A DNA stretch of 64,000 nt. It comes from Phycicoccus sp. Soil802. GTDB taxonomy: Bacteria > Actinomycetota > Actinomycetes > Actinomycetales > Dermatophilaceae. The notes under the pieces were generated by a model that was not told the origin of the DNA, did not search any database, and saw only the letters and a list, made by a program, of their open reading frames with translations. Below are positions 29,127 to 40,492 of the stretch, one piece after another (position 1 is the first letter of the stretch; every line of letters starts with the position of its first letter). The DNA lies in the NCBI RefSeq assembly GCF_001429605.1, contig NZ_LMSS01000008.1, positions 1 through 64,000 of the forward strand. Reading direction: 5' to 3'. The translations under genes and the position numbers were made by a program.

Positions 29127-30006
29127 GAGTCAGCCTTCCCGTTCTTCTCGTCGAACAGCGTGGCCGGCTTGTCGTCGACGGCCTCGTCCGGCGCGTTGGC
29201 GCCGCTGTCGGTGGAGGTATGCCGCCCTGCCGCCGTCTGGTCGGACGTCGCCTCGGGCTGCTGGTCGTGCGTGGCCGTCTCGCCGGCCGTGCCGTCGGGG
29301 GCGGTCCAGCCGCGCTCGTGGGCGAGCCGCAGGCCCTCCAGCGACGCCGGTCCGGCGCCGACGCCCTCGTCGGCCAGGCCGTCGTGGAAGCCGGCCAGCA
29401 CGCGCGAGACCTGCTTGAAGGTGCACACCTTCGCGGGGCCGCGGCTGGGCCGGACATCCTTGCCGGCGCGCAGGTCGTCGACCAGCTGCTTGGTCGACTC
29501 CGGCGTCTGGTTGTCGAAGAACTCCCAGTTGGCCATCACCACGGGGGCGAAGTCGCAGGCGGCGTTGCACTCGACCCGCTCGAGGGTCACCTTGCCGTCC
29601 GGCGTCGTCTCGTCGTGACCGATGCCGAGGTGCTCGGAGACCTCGTCCCAGATCTGGTCGCCGCCCATGATCGCGCAGAGCGTGTTGGTGCAGATGCCGA
29701 CGGTGTACTCGCCGTTGGGGTGGCGCTTGTACTGCGTGTAGAAGGTCGCGACGCCCGAGACCTCAGCGGTCGTGAGGTCGAGCACGTCGGCGCAGAAGTC
29801 GATGCCCCGGCCCGTGACGTAACCGTCGACCGACTGCACGAGGTGGAGCAGCGGCAGCAGCGCGGAGCGCTTCTGCGGGTACTTCGCGACGACCTGGGCG
29901 GCGTCCTCGTGCAACGCGGCCAGGACGTCCGCGGCATACGGCTCCTTGGACTCCGCAGCCACCGTGAGGTGACCCGCTGCGGTCTGAATCCCATAGTGCT
30001 CGGCCA

Positions 30007-30007
<1 letters not shown>
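29123..30007 (-). CDS. nuoE: NADH-quinone oxidoreductase subunit E
   Basis: A 294-aa protein. The thioredoxin-like 2Fe-2S domain covers about residues 20-190, with ligands in CTNTLCAIMG and CNAACDFAPVVM. A low-complexity polar tail of about 90 residues follows. The ATG at 30007 overlaps the nuoD stop (ATGA) and gives the expected MAEHYG start; the open frame extends upstream without NuoE similarity. The tail contains a GTATGCCGC copy read as GRHTS. Confidence 0.94.
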
Positions 30008-31364
<1,357 letters not shown>

Positions 31365-31365
<1 letters not shown>

Positions 31366-32273
31366 CAGCTGTAAGACCTCCGCTGGTCCGGCGGCGGGAC
31401 GGTGGCGCCCTTGTACTCGACGGGGATGCCGCCGAGGGGGTAGTCCTTCCGCTGCGGGTGGCCCGGCCAGTCGTCGGGCATGAGGATGCGGGTGAGCGAC
31501 GGGTGGCCGTCGAACTCGATGCCGAACATGTCCCACGTCTCGCGCTCGTGCCAGTCGTTCGCCGGGTAGATCTCGACGATGGACGGGATGTGCGGGTCGG
31601 CGTCGGGTGCGGTGACCTCGACGCGGACCCGGCGTCCGCCGTGGGTGATCGACAGGAAGTGGTAGACGGCGTGCAGCTCGCGGCCGGCCTCGTGCGGGTA
31701 GTGCACGCCGGAGACACCCGTGCACATCTCGAAGCGGAGGGCCGGGTCGTCACGCAGGGCGCGCGCGACGGCCGGCAGGTGCTCGCGTCGGACGAACACC
31801 GTCATCTCGCCGCGGTCGACCACGATCCGCTCGACGGCCTCGGCGTAGGAGGCGGAGCCGCCCCCGAGGCCGCGCTCGAGCTGGTCGGCGATCTCGTCGA
31901 AGTAGCCGCCATAGGGCCGAACGGCCGCGCCGGGGAACAGGATCGGGCTGACCATGCCGCCGTAGCCGGTCGTGTCGCCGGTGTCGGTCGTGCCGAACAT
32001 GCCGCGGCGCTCACCCACGACGACCGGGTCGGGTGCGGTGCCGGGGGCAGCAGGGAGGCGCTCGTCGGTGTCGCGGTCGACGACCTCACCCGGCTGGACG
32101 CCGATGGTCGACGCGGCGGCCACGGGGGCGGGCTGGTCGGGACCGTCACCCTGGTCGGCAGCGGCGTCGTCGGCCTTGGTGCCGTCGATGTTGCTGTTGG
32201 CCGTCGCCTTCTTGGGGTCCTCCGCGGGCGCGTCCTTGGTCTCGTCGGCTGGGTCGTTGGTCGCTTCGCTCAT
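31365..32273 (-). CDS. nuoC: NADH-quinone oxidoreductase subunit C
   Basis: A 302-aa protein. The 30-kDa subunit domain occupies about residues 130-302 with [23 protein letters not shown] (quoted in part) and [20 protein letters not shown]. The first 110 residues are an acidic, low-complexity extension ([14 protein letters not shown]), longer than in proteobacterial NuoC. The ATG at 32273 overlaps the nuoB stop. Confidence 0.93.
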
Positions 32274-32899
32274 GCCACACCACCGTGGGACACATCGGTG
32301 CCGTGCAGGTGGCCGTGCGCGTGGGTGTGGCCGCTGCCGGCACCCTGGGCCAGCAGCCCGGTCATCTGGTGGGTCGGGGTGGCGGCCAGCGCGGCGGCCT
32401 CGGCGGCCCGCGCGGCGGCGACCCGGTTGACGCCGAGCTTGGAGTTCTGGATCTGCTCGTGCAGCGTGATGATCGCGTTGAGCAGCATCTCGGGGCGGGG
32501 CGGACAGCCGGGCAGGTAGACGTCGACCGGGATGATGTGGTCGACCCCCTGGACGATGGCGTAGTTGTTGAACATGCCACCGGAGCTGGCGCAGACACCC
32601 ATCGAGATGACCCACTTGGGCTCGGGCATCTGGTCGTAGACCTGGCGGACGACCGGCGCCATCTTCTGGCTGACGCGGCCGGCGACGATCATCAGGTCGG
32701 CCTGGCGCGGGGTCGCGGAGAACCGCTCCATCCCGAACCGGGCGATGTCGTAGTCGGGCGTGCCGACGGCCATCATCTCGATGGCGCAGCAGGCGAGGCC
32801 GAACGTGGCCGGCCAGACCGAGCTCTTGCGCATGTAGCCGGCGACCTGCTCGACCGTGGTCAGCAGGAAGCCCGCGGGCAGCTTCTCTTCGATTCCCAT
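32270..32899 (-). CDS. nuoB: NADH-quinone oxidoreductase subunit B
   Basis: A 209-aa subunit holding cluster N2, the last iron-sulfur centre before quinone. Ligands are in [20 protein letters not shown] and LPGCPPRPE. The C terminus ends in a His-rich stretch ([11 protein letters not shown]), six His in about 20 residues, not needed for N2 and perhaps metal-binding. It precedes nuoC with a 4-nt overlap. Confidence 0.95.
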   Translation of the reverse strand: MGIEEKLPAGFLLTTVEQVAGYMRKSSVWPATFGLACCAIEMMAVGTPDYDIARFGMERFSATPRQADLMIVAGRVSQKMAPVVRQVYDQMPEPKWVISMGVCASSGGMFNNYAIVQGVDHIIPVDVYLPGCPPRPEMLLNAIITLHEQIQNSKLGVNRVAAARAAEAAALAATPTHQMTGLLAQGAGSGHTHAHGHLHGTDVSHGGVA

Positions 32900-32917
32900 T
32901 TGAGTCCTAGTCCCTCG

Positions 32918-33280
32918 TCAGTCCCACTCGAGGCCGCCGCGGCGCCACACGTAGGCGTAGGCCACGAACACGGTCAGGATGAACAGCACCATCTCCACGA
33001 GCGCGAAGAGGCCGAGCTGGTTGAAGGCCACCGCGAAGGGGTAGAGGAACACCGACTCGATGTCGAAGATGATGAAGAGCATGGCGGTCAGGTAGTACTT
33101 GATCGGCACGCGGCCACCGCCCGCGGCCTGGGGGGTCGGCTCGATGCCGCACTCGTAGGCGTCGAGCTTGGCGCGGTTGTAGCGCTTGGGGCCGGAGACC
33201 GCCGCTGCGCCGACGGAGAAGACGGCGAACCCGCCACCGATGGCCAACAGGAAAAGCAACGGGACGTAGGGGTTGCTCAT
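32918..33280 (-). CDS. nuoA: NADH-quinone oxidoreductase subunit A
   Basis: A 120-aa three-helix membrane subunit, first of the nuo operon. YECGIEPTPQAAGGGRVPIKYY (quoted in part) and FIIFDIESVFLYPFAV are signatures. AGGGAG lies about 10 nt before the ATG. The gap 33281-33389 upstream holds TAGGAT (minus strand, 33356-33361) as a possible -10, without a convincing -35. Confidence 0.94.
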   Translation of the reverse strand: MSNPYVPLLFLLAIGGGFAVFSVGAAAVSGPKRYNRAKLDAYECGIEPTPQAAGGGRVPIKYYLTAMLFIIFDIESVFLYPFAVAFNQLGLFALVEMVLFILTVFVAYAYVWRRGGLEWD

Positions 33281-33389
33281 CGCGGTGCCACTCCCTTTCT
33301 GTCGTCGCTGCGGTTGTCAGGTGTGTCGCCGGTCACACGGTTGCGGTGCGGCCCAATCCTAGGGGCGCCGCCAGAGAATGCACGCCGGG

Positions 33390-34724
33390 TCATGCGTCCG
33401 GCGCCATCTTCGACAGGGCGGTGATCAGGCGGTCGGACGCGTCGCCCCCGTGCGGCTCGGCGAGGTTGGCCATCACCTTCAGGAGGAACCGCATCAAGGT
33501 GGTACGAGGCAGGCCGTACTTCGTCGCCAGCCGCATGACCTCGGGGTTGCCGATCATCTTCGCGAAGTAGCGACCCAGCGTGTAGTAGCCACCCAGAGCG
33601 TCGGCCATCACCTTGGGGTAGGACTGCAGGACCCGCTCGCGCTGCGCGTCGGTGCCGCGGGCGAACGCCTGGGCGATCACCTCGGCGGCGAGGCGCCCGG
33701 ACTCCATGGCGTAGGCGATGCCCTCGCCGTTGAACGGGTTGACCATGCCACCGGCGTCGCCGACCAGGAGCAGGCCGTTGTCGTAGTGCGGTTGCCGGTT
33801 GAAGCCCATCGGCAGGGCCGCTCCGCGGATCGGGCCGACCATGGTCTCGTCGTTGTACGTCCAGTCCTCGGGCATCGTCGCGACCCAACGACGCATGACG
33901 TCCTTGTAGTCGGTCTTGCCGAAGGCGCTGGAGGTGTTGAGGATGCCGAGGCCGACGTTCGAGGTGCCGTCGCCGACGCCGAAGATCCAGCCGTAGCCGG
34001 GCAGGAGCACCTTCTTGCCGCTGTCGTCGGTGGACCACAGCTCGAGCCAGGACTCGAGGTAGTCGTCGTCGTGGCGGGGGCTCGTGTAGTAGGTGCGCAC
34101 GGCGACGCCCATCGGACGGTCCTCACGCTTCTCCCGGCCCATCGAGAGGGACAGCCTCGAGGAGTTCCCGTCCGCGGCGACGACCAGCGGCGCGGCATAC
34201 CGGAGCTCGGGGCCGGTCGACCGGCCCTTCTCGTCCACCGCCTTGGCGGTGACGCCGACGATGGCGCCCTTGGAGTCGAGGATCGGGCCGGTCACGTTGG
34301 TGGACTCGCGCAGCCGCGCACCGTGCTTCACCGCGTGCCTGGCCAGGATGTCGTCGAAGTCCTGCCGGGTGCGGACCAGGCCGTAGGGCGGGAAGCTTGC
34401 GAGGTCGGGCCACGGGAGGGACAGCCGCATGCCGCCACCGATGATCCGCAGGCCGTGGTTCCTGATCCAGCCGTCCTCCTCGGGCGTGGGGATGCCGAGG
34501 GTGATCAGCTCCTTCACCGCGCGCGGGGTCAGTCCGTCGCCACAGACCTTCTCGCGGGGGAACGCGGTCTTCTCCAGGACCAGGACGTCCAGGCCCGCCA
34601 TGGCGAGGTACGCCGCCGTGGCCGACCCCGCCGGGCCGGCGCCGACGACGATGACGTCGGCGGTCTCGGTGGGTGCGCCGGCTGCGGGAGTGGCTCCCGT
34701 GGCCTCGCTGATGGTGTCTGTCAC
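33390..34724 (-). CDS. menJ: Geranylgeranyl reductase family FAD enzyme, probable menaquinone reductase MenJ
   Basis: A 444-aa flavoprotein. The dinucleotide fold VIVVGAGPAGSATAAYLA begins near residue 24, followed by KVCGDGLTPRAV and LLVGDAGGMVNPFNGEGI. These mark the geranylgeranyl-reductase family; the mycobacterial member MenJ saturates one isoprene unit of menaquinone. Position between nuoA and menG supports that role. Start is a GTG at 34724 behind GTGAGGCAGG. A promoter with an iron-box-like site lies upstream. It could instead reduce another polyprenyl lipid. Confidence 0.75.
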   Translation of the reverse strand: MTDTISEATGATPAAGAPTETADVIVVGAGPAGSATAAYLAMAGLDVLVLEKTAFPREKVCGDGLTPRAVKELITLGIPTPEEDGWIRNHGLRIIGGGMRLSLPWPDLASFPPYGLVRTRQDFDDILARHAVKHGARLRESTNVTGPILDSKGAIVGVTAKAVDEKGRSTGPELRYAAPLVVAADGNSSRLSLSMGREKREDRPMGVAVRTYYTSPRHDDDYLESWLELWSTDDSGKKVLLPGYGWIFGVGDGTSNVGLGILNTSSAFGKTDYKDVMRRWVATMPEDWTYNDETMVGPIRGAALPMGFNRQPHYDNGLLLVGDAGGMVNPFNGEGIAYAMESGRLAAEVIAQAFARGTDAQRERVLQSYPKVMADALGGYYTLGRYFAKMIGNPEVMRLATKYGLPRTTLMRFLLKVMANLAEPHGGDASDRLITALSKMAPDA

Positions 34725-34770
34725 GCCTGCCTCACACGCTTGTGAACGTCTTCACGAACTACCTCGGGGG

Positions 34771-34821
34771 AGTCTATTCCCGACCCGGCGTCAGGTCACC
34801 AGTTAGGCGAGCCTTACTGAG
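34771..34821 (-). promoter_or_regulatory. menJ promoter with iron-box-like site
   Basis: On the minus strand TAGACT (34771-34776) is a good -10, with GTGACC 17 bp upstream (34794-34799) as a weak -35. Next to it, TTAGGCGAGCCTTACTGAG (34803-34821, plus strand) matches about 13 of 19 positions of the DtxR/IdeR iron box TTAGGTTAGSCTAACCTAA. The rest of the gap 34725-34866 also has a GTGAA-TTCAC stem at about 34742-34755. Confidence 0.4.
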
Positions 34822-34866
34822 GCCCGGCGGGGTGCCCCGGCACGCATCCAGCCGCGTGCCACCGAC

Positions 34867-35565
34867 TCAGAGGGTCGGCTTGGTCGCCCGGTGCAGGGCC
34901 ACGATGCCACCGGTCAGGTTGCGCCAGCCCACGTCGCCCCAGCCGGCACCGGCGATGCGCTCACCCAGCTCGCGCTGCGCCGGCCAGGCCTGGATCGACT
35001 CGGCGAGGTAGACGTACGACTCCGGGTTGCTGCTGACCTTGCGGGCGATCGGTGGCAGCGAGCGCATGAGGTACTCGGTGTAGACCTTGCGGAACGCGCC
35101 GTTGACGGGCTGGCTGAACTCGCAGACCACGAGCCGCCCGCCCGGTCTGGTCACGCGCAGGAACTCGCCCAGCGCCTGCTCGACGCTCGCGACGTTGCGC
35201 AGGCCGAACGACATCGTTACCGCGTCGAAGCTGTCGTCCGCGAACGGCAGCCGCATCGCGTCGGCCGCCGTGAACCCCAGGTCGGGACGGCGCCGGTTGC
35301 CCACGCGCAACATCCCGAGCGAGAAGTCGGCGGGCACCACGTTGACGCCGTGGTCGGCGAACGGCTCGCTGCTCGTGCCGGTGCCGGCCGCGATGTCGAG
35401 CACCGTCTCGCCCCGCTGCGCGTCGACCGCCTTGAGGACCGCGCGACGCCACAGCCGGTCCTGCCCGAGGGACAGGACGTCGTTGGTCAGGTCGTACTTC
35501 CCGGCCACGTCGTCGAACATCGCGGCGACGTCACGGGGGTCCTTGTCGAGGCTGGCGCGGGTCAT
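34867..35565 (-). CDS. menG: Demethylmenaquinone methyltransferase
   Basis: A 232-aa SAM methyltransferase of the UbiE/MenG family. It has [20 protein letters not shown], the SAM motif [13 protein letters not shown], and [18 protein letters not shown]. It adds the final ring methyl group of menaquinone. The ATG at 35565 follows GGAGG; the frame is open further but without similarity. It is divergent from menF across 76 nt. Confidence 0.93.
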   Translation of the reverse strand: MTRASLDKDPRDVAAMFDDVAGKYDLTNDVLSLGQDRLWRRAVLKAVDAQRGETVLDIAAGTGTSSEPFADHGVNVVPADFSLGMLRVGNRRRPDLGFTAADAMRLPFADDSFDAVTMSFGLRNVASVEQALGEFLRVTRPGGRLVVCEFSQPVNGAFRKVYTEYLMRSLPPIARKVSSNPESYVYLAESIQAWPAQRELGERIAGAGWGDVGWRNLTGGIVALHRATKPTL

Positions 35566-35625
35566 GGCGTCATCCTCCCATCCGCGTCGGCGGCCACCTC
35601 CCGCGGCTGCGCCCAGCCCGCGCCG

Positions 35626-35631
35626 TAGGCT
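35626..35631 (+). promoter_or_regulatory. Probable -10 element of menF
   Basis: TAGGCT lies 10 nt before the menF ATG, giving a very short leader or none. It is in the 76-nt divergent gap shared with menG. Confidence 0.4.
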
Positions 35632-35641
35632 TTCCCCCGAC

Positions 35642-36934
35642 ATGACCAGCCTTCCCACGCCCCAGCAGGCGGGCCGACCCGCGGGTTCGCCCGTGGTCGC
35701 CCGCACCGTGGCCCTGCACGACCCCGGCACGCTGCTGGGCCTGCTGCCGGACCGGGCCGACCCCACCGAGCTGTTCAGCTGGGTGCGCCGCGGCGAGGGC
35801 CTGGTCGGCTGGGGACGCGCGCTGGAGTTCACCGCGCACGGCCCCGACCGGTTCGAGCAGGCCGAGGCGTGGTGGCGCGACGTCGTCGACGGCGCCGTGG
35901 TGCGCAACGACGTCTCCCTCCCCGGCACCGGACCGGTCGCGTTCGGCTCCATCTCGTATGCCGCCGACTCACCGGCCGGCGCGACGCTCGTCGTGCCGGA
36001 GGTCGTCGTGGGGGCCCGCGACGGCCAGTGGTGGGTGACCACGATCGGGACCGGCGCCGAGCTGCCCACTCCCGTGGTGCCGCAGCAGTCCGAGCCGCGC
36101 GAGCCGTCGGGGGTGCGCTTCGCGGACGGCGCCCTCGCGCCCGCCGAGTGGGCCGGGGTGGTCGGCCGCGCGGTCGAGCGGATCACCGACGGTGGCCTCG
36201 ACAAGGTGGTGCTCGCCCGCGACCTGCGGGTCAGTGCCGAGGCGCCGATCGATGCGCGCTGGCTGCTCGCCCGGCTGGCCGAGCGCTACGACACCACCTG
36301 GGTCTTCGCCGTGGACGGGCTCGTGGGGGCGACGCCCGAGATGCTGGTCCGGCTCGAGAAGGGCCTGGTCACCTCGCGGGTGCTCGCCGGCACCATCCGC
36401 CGCACCGGCGACGACGAGCACGACCTCGCGCTGGCCGCCTCGCTGGCGCGATCGAGCAAGGACCTCGAGGAGCACGAGTACGCCGTGCGTTCCGTCGCGG
36501 ACGCGCTGCGACCGCACTGTTCGTCGACGAACGTCCCCGAGGCCCCGTTCGTGCTGCACCTGTCCAACGTCATGCACCTCGCCACCGACGTCGCGGGGGT
36601 GCTGGCCGACCGCACCACGTCGCTGGCCCTCGCGGCCTCCCTCCACCCGAGCGCCGCCGTGTGTGGCACCCCGTCGACCGTGGCCGACGAGGTCATCAGC
36701 GAGCTCGAGGGCATGGACCGGGGACGGTACGCCGGACCGGTGGGCTGGATGGACGCCAGCGGTGACGGTGAGTGGGGAATCGCGTTGCGCTGTGGGGCCT
36801 TCGAGCCCTCGGACCCGGCTGGGATGCGGCTCTTCGCGGGGTGCGGGATCGTCGCCGGATCCGACCCGGAGTCCGAGGTCGCCGAGTCCGACGCGAAGCT
36901 GGTCCCCATGCGTGACGCCCTGACGGTGAGCTGA
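35642..36934 (+). CDS. menF: Isochorismate synthase
   Basis: A 430-aa chorismate-utilising enzyme. The C-terminal half has [43 protein letters not shown] and YAGPVGWMD with ALRCG, the MenF/EntC pattern. It makes isochorismate for menaquinone, since menD is nearby and no siderophore genes are seen. The N-terminal 170 residues are variable, as in the family. The HAD remnant follows after 6 nt. Confidence 0.88.
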   Translation: MTSLPTPQQAGRPAGSPVVARTVALHDPGTLLGLLPDRADPTELFSWVRRGEGLVGWGRALEFTAHGPDRFEQAEAWWRDVVDGAVVRNDVSLPGTGPVAFGSISYAADSPAGATLVVPEVVVGARDGQWWVTTIGTGAELPTPVVPQQSEPREPSGVRFADGALAPAEWAGVVGRAVERITDGGLDKVVLARDLRVSAEAPIDARWLLARLAERYDTTWVFAVDGLVGATPEMLVRLEKGLVTSRVLAGTIRRTGDDEHDLALAASLARSSKDLEEHEYAVRSVADALRPHCSSTNVPEAPFVLHLSNVMHLATDVAGVLADRTTSLALAASLHPSAAVCGTPSTVADEVISELEGMDRGRYAGPVGWMDASGDGEWGIALRCGAFEPSDPAGMRLFAGCGIVAGSDPESEVAESDAKLVPMRDALTVS

Positions 36935-36940
36935 CCGACC

Positions 36941-37421
36941 ATGACCGACAGGGTCGGGCCGCGACCCGCTGACGCCGTCGTCTTCGACCTCGGCAACGTC
37001 CTGATCACCTGGGACCCGGTGGCGGCCGTCGCGGTCGCGGTCGGCGACGACCGGGCGCGAGCTGCACGCGGCCGACGTCCCGCTGTTCGCGCTGACCAAC
37101 TGGTCGGCGGACCTGTTCCCGGTGGCGCTCGACCGGTTCGACTTCCTCGAGCTCTTCGAGGACATCATCGTCTCCGGCGAGGAGGGCGTGGCCAAGCCCG
37201 ATCCCGAGATCTTCGAGGTGCTCGAGGAGCGGGTCAGCCACCGCGCCGGGCTCGACGACTGCATCTTCGTGGACGACAGCCCGGCCAACGTCGTGGCCGC
37301 TGCGGAGACCGGGCTGGACGCGGTCCACTTCACCGGTCCCGACCACCTGCGCGAGGACCTCATCGCCCGCGGCATGCCCCTGCGCCCGGCCCCTGGGACG
37401 GACCGGACGCAGCAGACCTAG
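36941..37421 (+). pseudogene. HAD-family hydrolase, internally deleted and frameshifted
   Basis: The first about 35 codons encode motif I, VVFDLGNVLITWDP, in one frame. From about 37059 the homology resumes in another frame with motif II (PLFALTNWSADLFPV), motif III Lys (GVAKPDPEIFE) and motif IV (CIFVDDSPANV), continuing to the stop at 37421. The cap domain expected between them, roughly 70-90 residues, is missing, so this is not a simple sequencing slip. All catalytic motifs are otherwise well kept, which suggests recent decay. The tail from 37122 could still be translated alone. Confidence 0.8.
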
Positions 37422-38857
37422 CCGGCGCTCGGCTGCGGACTGGGCTGGCTGCTCGCCGCAGGGTCCGGTTGCACGCTCCTCGCGACCGTGCCGGTGTGGG
37501 ACCGGCTGGCGTTGCGGAAACCCGCGGCTTCCTCGCCCTCGGCGACCGGCGTGGAGGGACCCGTCCCTCCACCGGGGCCGGAGGGGCCGTCATCCCTGCC
37601 TCGTTGGAGCCCCTTGAGGATCATGCCGATGAAGCTCGGCTTGCCCTGCGACTTGCTGTAGACGTCGAAGGCCACGGCACCCAGCAGCACCAGGCCCTTG
37701 ATGATCTGGACGAAGTTCGAGTCCACGCTCAGGTTGGCGAGCCCGAGGTTGAGGACGCCCATCACCAGCCCACCGATCATCGAGCCGGTGACGGTGCCGA
37801 CGCCACCCGCCACGGCCGCCCCGCCGACGAAGACCGCCGCGATCGCGTCGAGCTCGAAGTTCACCCCGTCCTTGGGGTTGGCCGCGTTGAGGTACGCGGT
37901 GAAGACCATCCCTGCGATGGCGGCCAGGAAGCCCATGTTGACCATGACGAACATGTCCACGCGACGGGTGTCGACGCCCGAGAGCCGTGCGGCGTTGGCG
38001 TTGCCACCGACAGAGTAGATGTGGCGCCCGAGGACCGTCCGTTGCGTGATGAACGTGTAGAAGATGACGAGCCCGCCGAGGATCAGCCCCACGACCGGCA
38101 CCCCCTTGTACGAGGCCAGCAACAGGCCGAAGACGAGCAGGAGCCCGCAGACGACCACGAGCTTGAGGACCGAGATGACCAGCCGCGGGACCTCGATGCC
38201 GTAGCTGCGCAGCTCCGAGCGCTTCTTCAGCTCGAGCCACACGATCACGGCCACGGCGAGGAGCGTGAGGACCAGTGTGGGGTTGTGGTAGCCCGTCACC
38301 GGCCCCATCTCCGGCAGGTAGCCGTTCGCGATCTTCTGGAAGGACTCAGGCACCGGGATGCTCTCCGCGTTGAGGATCATGAGGTCGAGTCCCCGGAAGA
38401 GCAGCATGCCGGCCAGGGTCACGATGAAGGCAGGGATCCCGACGTACGCGACCCAGAAGCCCTGCCACACCCCGACGAGGCACCCGAGGGCGAGCCCGAG
38501 GAGGATCGCCGCGGGCCAGGGCAGGTCGAAGCGCTGCATGGACAGTGCGACGGTGGCACCGACGAAGGCCGACACCGAGCCGACCGACAGGTCGATGTGC
38601 CCGGCGATGATGACCATCACCATGCCGATCGCCAGGATCAGGATGTAGCCGTTCTGGACCAGCAGCGAGGTGACGTTGCGCGGCTGGAGGAACAGGCCGT
38701 CGGTCAGGATCTGGAACATCACCACGAGCAGCAGCAGGGCGATCATCATCCCGTACTGGCGGATGTTGCCACTCATGCTCCGGCGTATCTCCGTGAGTAG
38801 GGAGGCGGCCGGAGCGGCGTGATCCTCCATCTGCTCGGGTGCGGTCTGGGTGGCCAT
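37418..38857 (-). CDS. mmsB: Sugar ABC transporter permease (MmsB/GguB type)
   Basis: A 479-aa permease of the ribose/xylose class with about ten or more helices. GHIDLSVGSVSAFVGA, IPAFIVTLAGMLLFRGL, TVLGRHIYSVGGNANAARLSG and GGVGTVTGSMIGGLVMGVLN are conserved; the longer middle is typical of the MmsB/GguB subgroup. The C terminus carries about 60 residues rich in Gly, Ser and Pro. The ATG at 38857 lies 2 nt from the ATPase stop. Likely imports L-arabinose and related sugars given the ara genes. Confidence 0.9.
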   Translation of the reverse strand: MATQTAPEQMEDHAAPAASLLTEIRRSMSGNIRQYGMMIALLLLVVMFQILTDGLFLQPRNVTSLLVQNGYILILAIGMVMVIIAGHIDLSVGSVSAFVGATVALSMQRFDLPWPAAILLGLALGCLVGVWQGFWVAYVGIPAFIVTLAGMLLFRGLDLMILNAESIPVPESFQKIANGYLPEMGPVTGYHNPTLVLTLLAVAVIVWLELKKRSELRSYGIEVPRLVISVLKLVVVCGLLLVFGLLLASYKGVPVVGLILGGLVIFYTFITQRTVLGRHIYSVGGNANAARLSGVDTRRVDMFVMVNMGFLAAIAGMVFTAYLNAANPKDGVNFELDAIAAVFVGGAAVAGGVGTVTGSMIGGLVMGVLNLGLANLSVDSNFVQIIKGLVLLGAVAFDVYSKSQGKPSFIGMILKGLQRGRDDGPSGPGGGTGPSTPVAEGEEAAGFRNASRSHTGTVARSVQPDPAASSQPSPQPSAG

Positions 38858-38859
38858 CG

Positions 38860-40392
38860 TCAGTCTGCCTTTCGCTGGGTCATGTAGCGCATGAGCGTTT
38901 CCTGGTCCGCACGCTCGCGGGGGACGTCGGCGGTGATGACGCCGGCGGAGAGGGTGTAGATGCGGTCGCACAGCCCGAGCAGCTCGGGGAGCTCGGAAGA
39001 GATCACGAGCACCCCACGACCGCTGTCCGCCAGCTGGTTGATGATCTCGTAGATCTCGTACTTGGCCCCGACGTCGATGCCGCGGGTGGGCTCGTCGAGG
39101 ATCAGGACATCAGGCTCGGTGAACATCCACTTGCCGAGGACGACCTTCTGCTGGTTGCCGCCCGACAGCTTGCCGACACCCGACTCGACCGACGGGGTCT
39201 TGATGTTCATGCTCTTGCGGTAGCGGTTGGCCGCGACGACCTCGGCTCGCTCGTCGACCACGCCGCGTCGCCGGATCTTCTTCAACCCGGCCGCCGTGAT
39301 CGACACCTTGACGCTGTCGAGCAGGTTGAGCCCGAGGCTCTTGCGGTCCTCGGTGACGTAGGCGAGCCCGGCGTCGATCGCCTGCTGCACGGTGTTCGCC
39401 TTGACCGTCCGCCCCTCCTTGACCAGCTCGCCGCCCACCTTGTGGCCGTAGGACTGACCAAACACGCTGCGGGCCAGCTCGGTCCGACCGGCTCCCATGA
39501 GGCCCGCGAGGCCGACGATCTCGCCGCGGCGGATCGTCAGGGAGGCGCCCTTGACGACCAGCCGCCCAGCGTCCTCGGGATGCCCGACGGACCAGTCGCG
39601 GATCTCGAGCAGGGTGTCGCCGATGGAGGGTTCATGTGGGGGGAACCGGTGGTCGAGGTCGCGTCCCACCATGCCGCGGATGATCCGGTCCTCGTTGATC
39701 TCACCGCGGCGGACGTCAAGGGTCTCGATGGTGCGACCGTCACGGATGATGGTGATCGAGTCGGCGATCTCCTCGATCTCGCCGAGCTTGTGGGAGATCA
39801 TGATCGAGGTGATCCCCTTGGCCTTGAGCCCGAGCAGCAGGTCGAGCAGGTGCCGTGAGTCGGTGTCGTTGAGGGCGGCCGTCGGCTCGTCGAGGATGAG
39901 CAGCTTGACGTCCTTCGCCAGCGCCTTGGCGATCTCGACGAGCTGCTGCTTGCCGATCCCGATCGCGCGGATCGGGGTGTCCGGATCCTCTCGGAGTCCC
40001 ACTCTCGCGAGCAGCTCGAGGGCACGCTGTCGCGCCGCGTACCAGTTGATGACCCCACCCCGGCTCTGCTCGTTGCCGAGGAAGAGGTTCTCGAGGATGG
40101 ACAGCTCGGGGATCAACGCCAGCTCCTGGTGGATGATCACGATCCCCGCGCTCTCGCTCTCGCGGATGCCCTTGAACTCGCAGGGGCGGCCCTCGAAGTG
40201 GATGTCGCCGGTGTAGCTGCCGTACGGGTACACGCCCGAGAGCACCTTCATCAGGGTCGACTTGCCGGCGCCGTTCTCGCCGCAGATCGCGTGGATCTCG
40301 CCTCGCGCCACCGCAAGGCTCACGTCCGACAGCGCCTTGACGCCGGGGAACACCTTGGTGATGGAGCGCATCGACAGGATGGGGTCGCTCAT
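38860..40392 (-). CDS. mmsA: Sugar ABC transporter ATP-binding protein (MmsA/GguA type)
   Basis: A 510-aa duplicated ATPase. The first half has Walker [10 protein letters not shown], the Walker B region [11 protein letters not shown] and [19 protein letters not shown]. The second has the degenerate [25 protein letters not shown] and [15 protein letters not shown]. This two-domain design is standard for ribose/xylose-type importers. ATG 40392 is preferred because GAGG lies just upstream; an in-frame ATG at 40410 would place that site inside the gene. The gap 40393-40492 holds a strong hairpin. Confidence 0.92.
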   Translation of the reverse strand: MSDPILSMRSITKVFPGVKALSDVSLAVARGEIHAICGENGAGKSTLMKVLSGVYPYGSYTGDIHFEGRPCEFKGIRESESAGIVIIHQELALIPELSILENLFLGNEQSRGGVINWYAARQRALELLARVGLREDPDTPIRAIGIGKQQLVEIAKALAKDVKLLILDEPTAALNDTDSRHLLDLLLGLKAKGITSIMISHKLGEIEEIADSITIIRDGRTIETLDVRRGEINEDRIIRGMVGRDLDHRFPPHEPSIGDTLLEIRDWSVGHPEDAGRLVVKGASLTIRRGEIVGLAGLMGAGRTELARSVFGQSYGHKVGGELVKEGRTVKANTVQQAIDAGLAYVTEDRKSLGLNLLDSVKVSITAAGLKKIRRRGVVDERAEVVAANRYRKSMNIKTPSVESGVGKLSGGNQQKVVLGKWMFTEPDVLILDEPTRGIDVGAKYEIYEIINQLADSGRGVLVISSELPELLGLCDRIYTLSAGVITADVPRERADQETLMRYMTQRKAD

Positions 40393-40444
40393 CGTCACGC
40401 CTCGTTGCATGGGTCGGGATGGGGGTCGTCGTGGGTGGAACCCA

Positions 40445-40475
40445 GTGGTGGCGGCACGCGAGTCGCCGCCACCAC
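40445..40475. terminator. Intercistronic hairpin between chvE and mmsA
   Basis: GTGGTGGCGGC (40445-40455) and GCCGCCACCAC (40465-40475) form an 11-bp perfect stem with a 9-nt loop. Such hairpins after a binding-protein gene often stabilise its mRNA or dampen readthrough into the ATPase and permease genes, which fits here. Confidence 0.65.
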
Positions 40476-40492
40476 CGGGCGATCAGGGGGCG

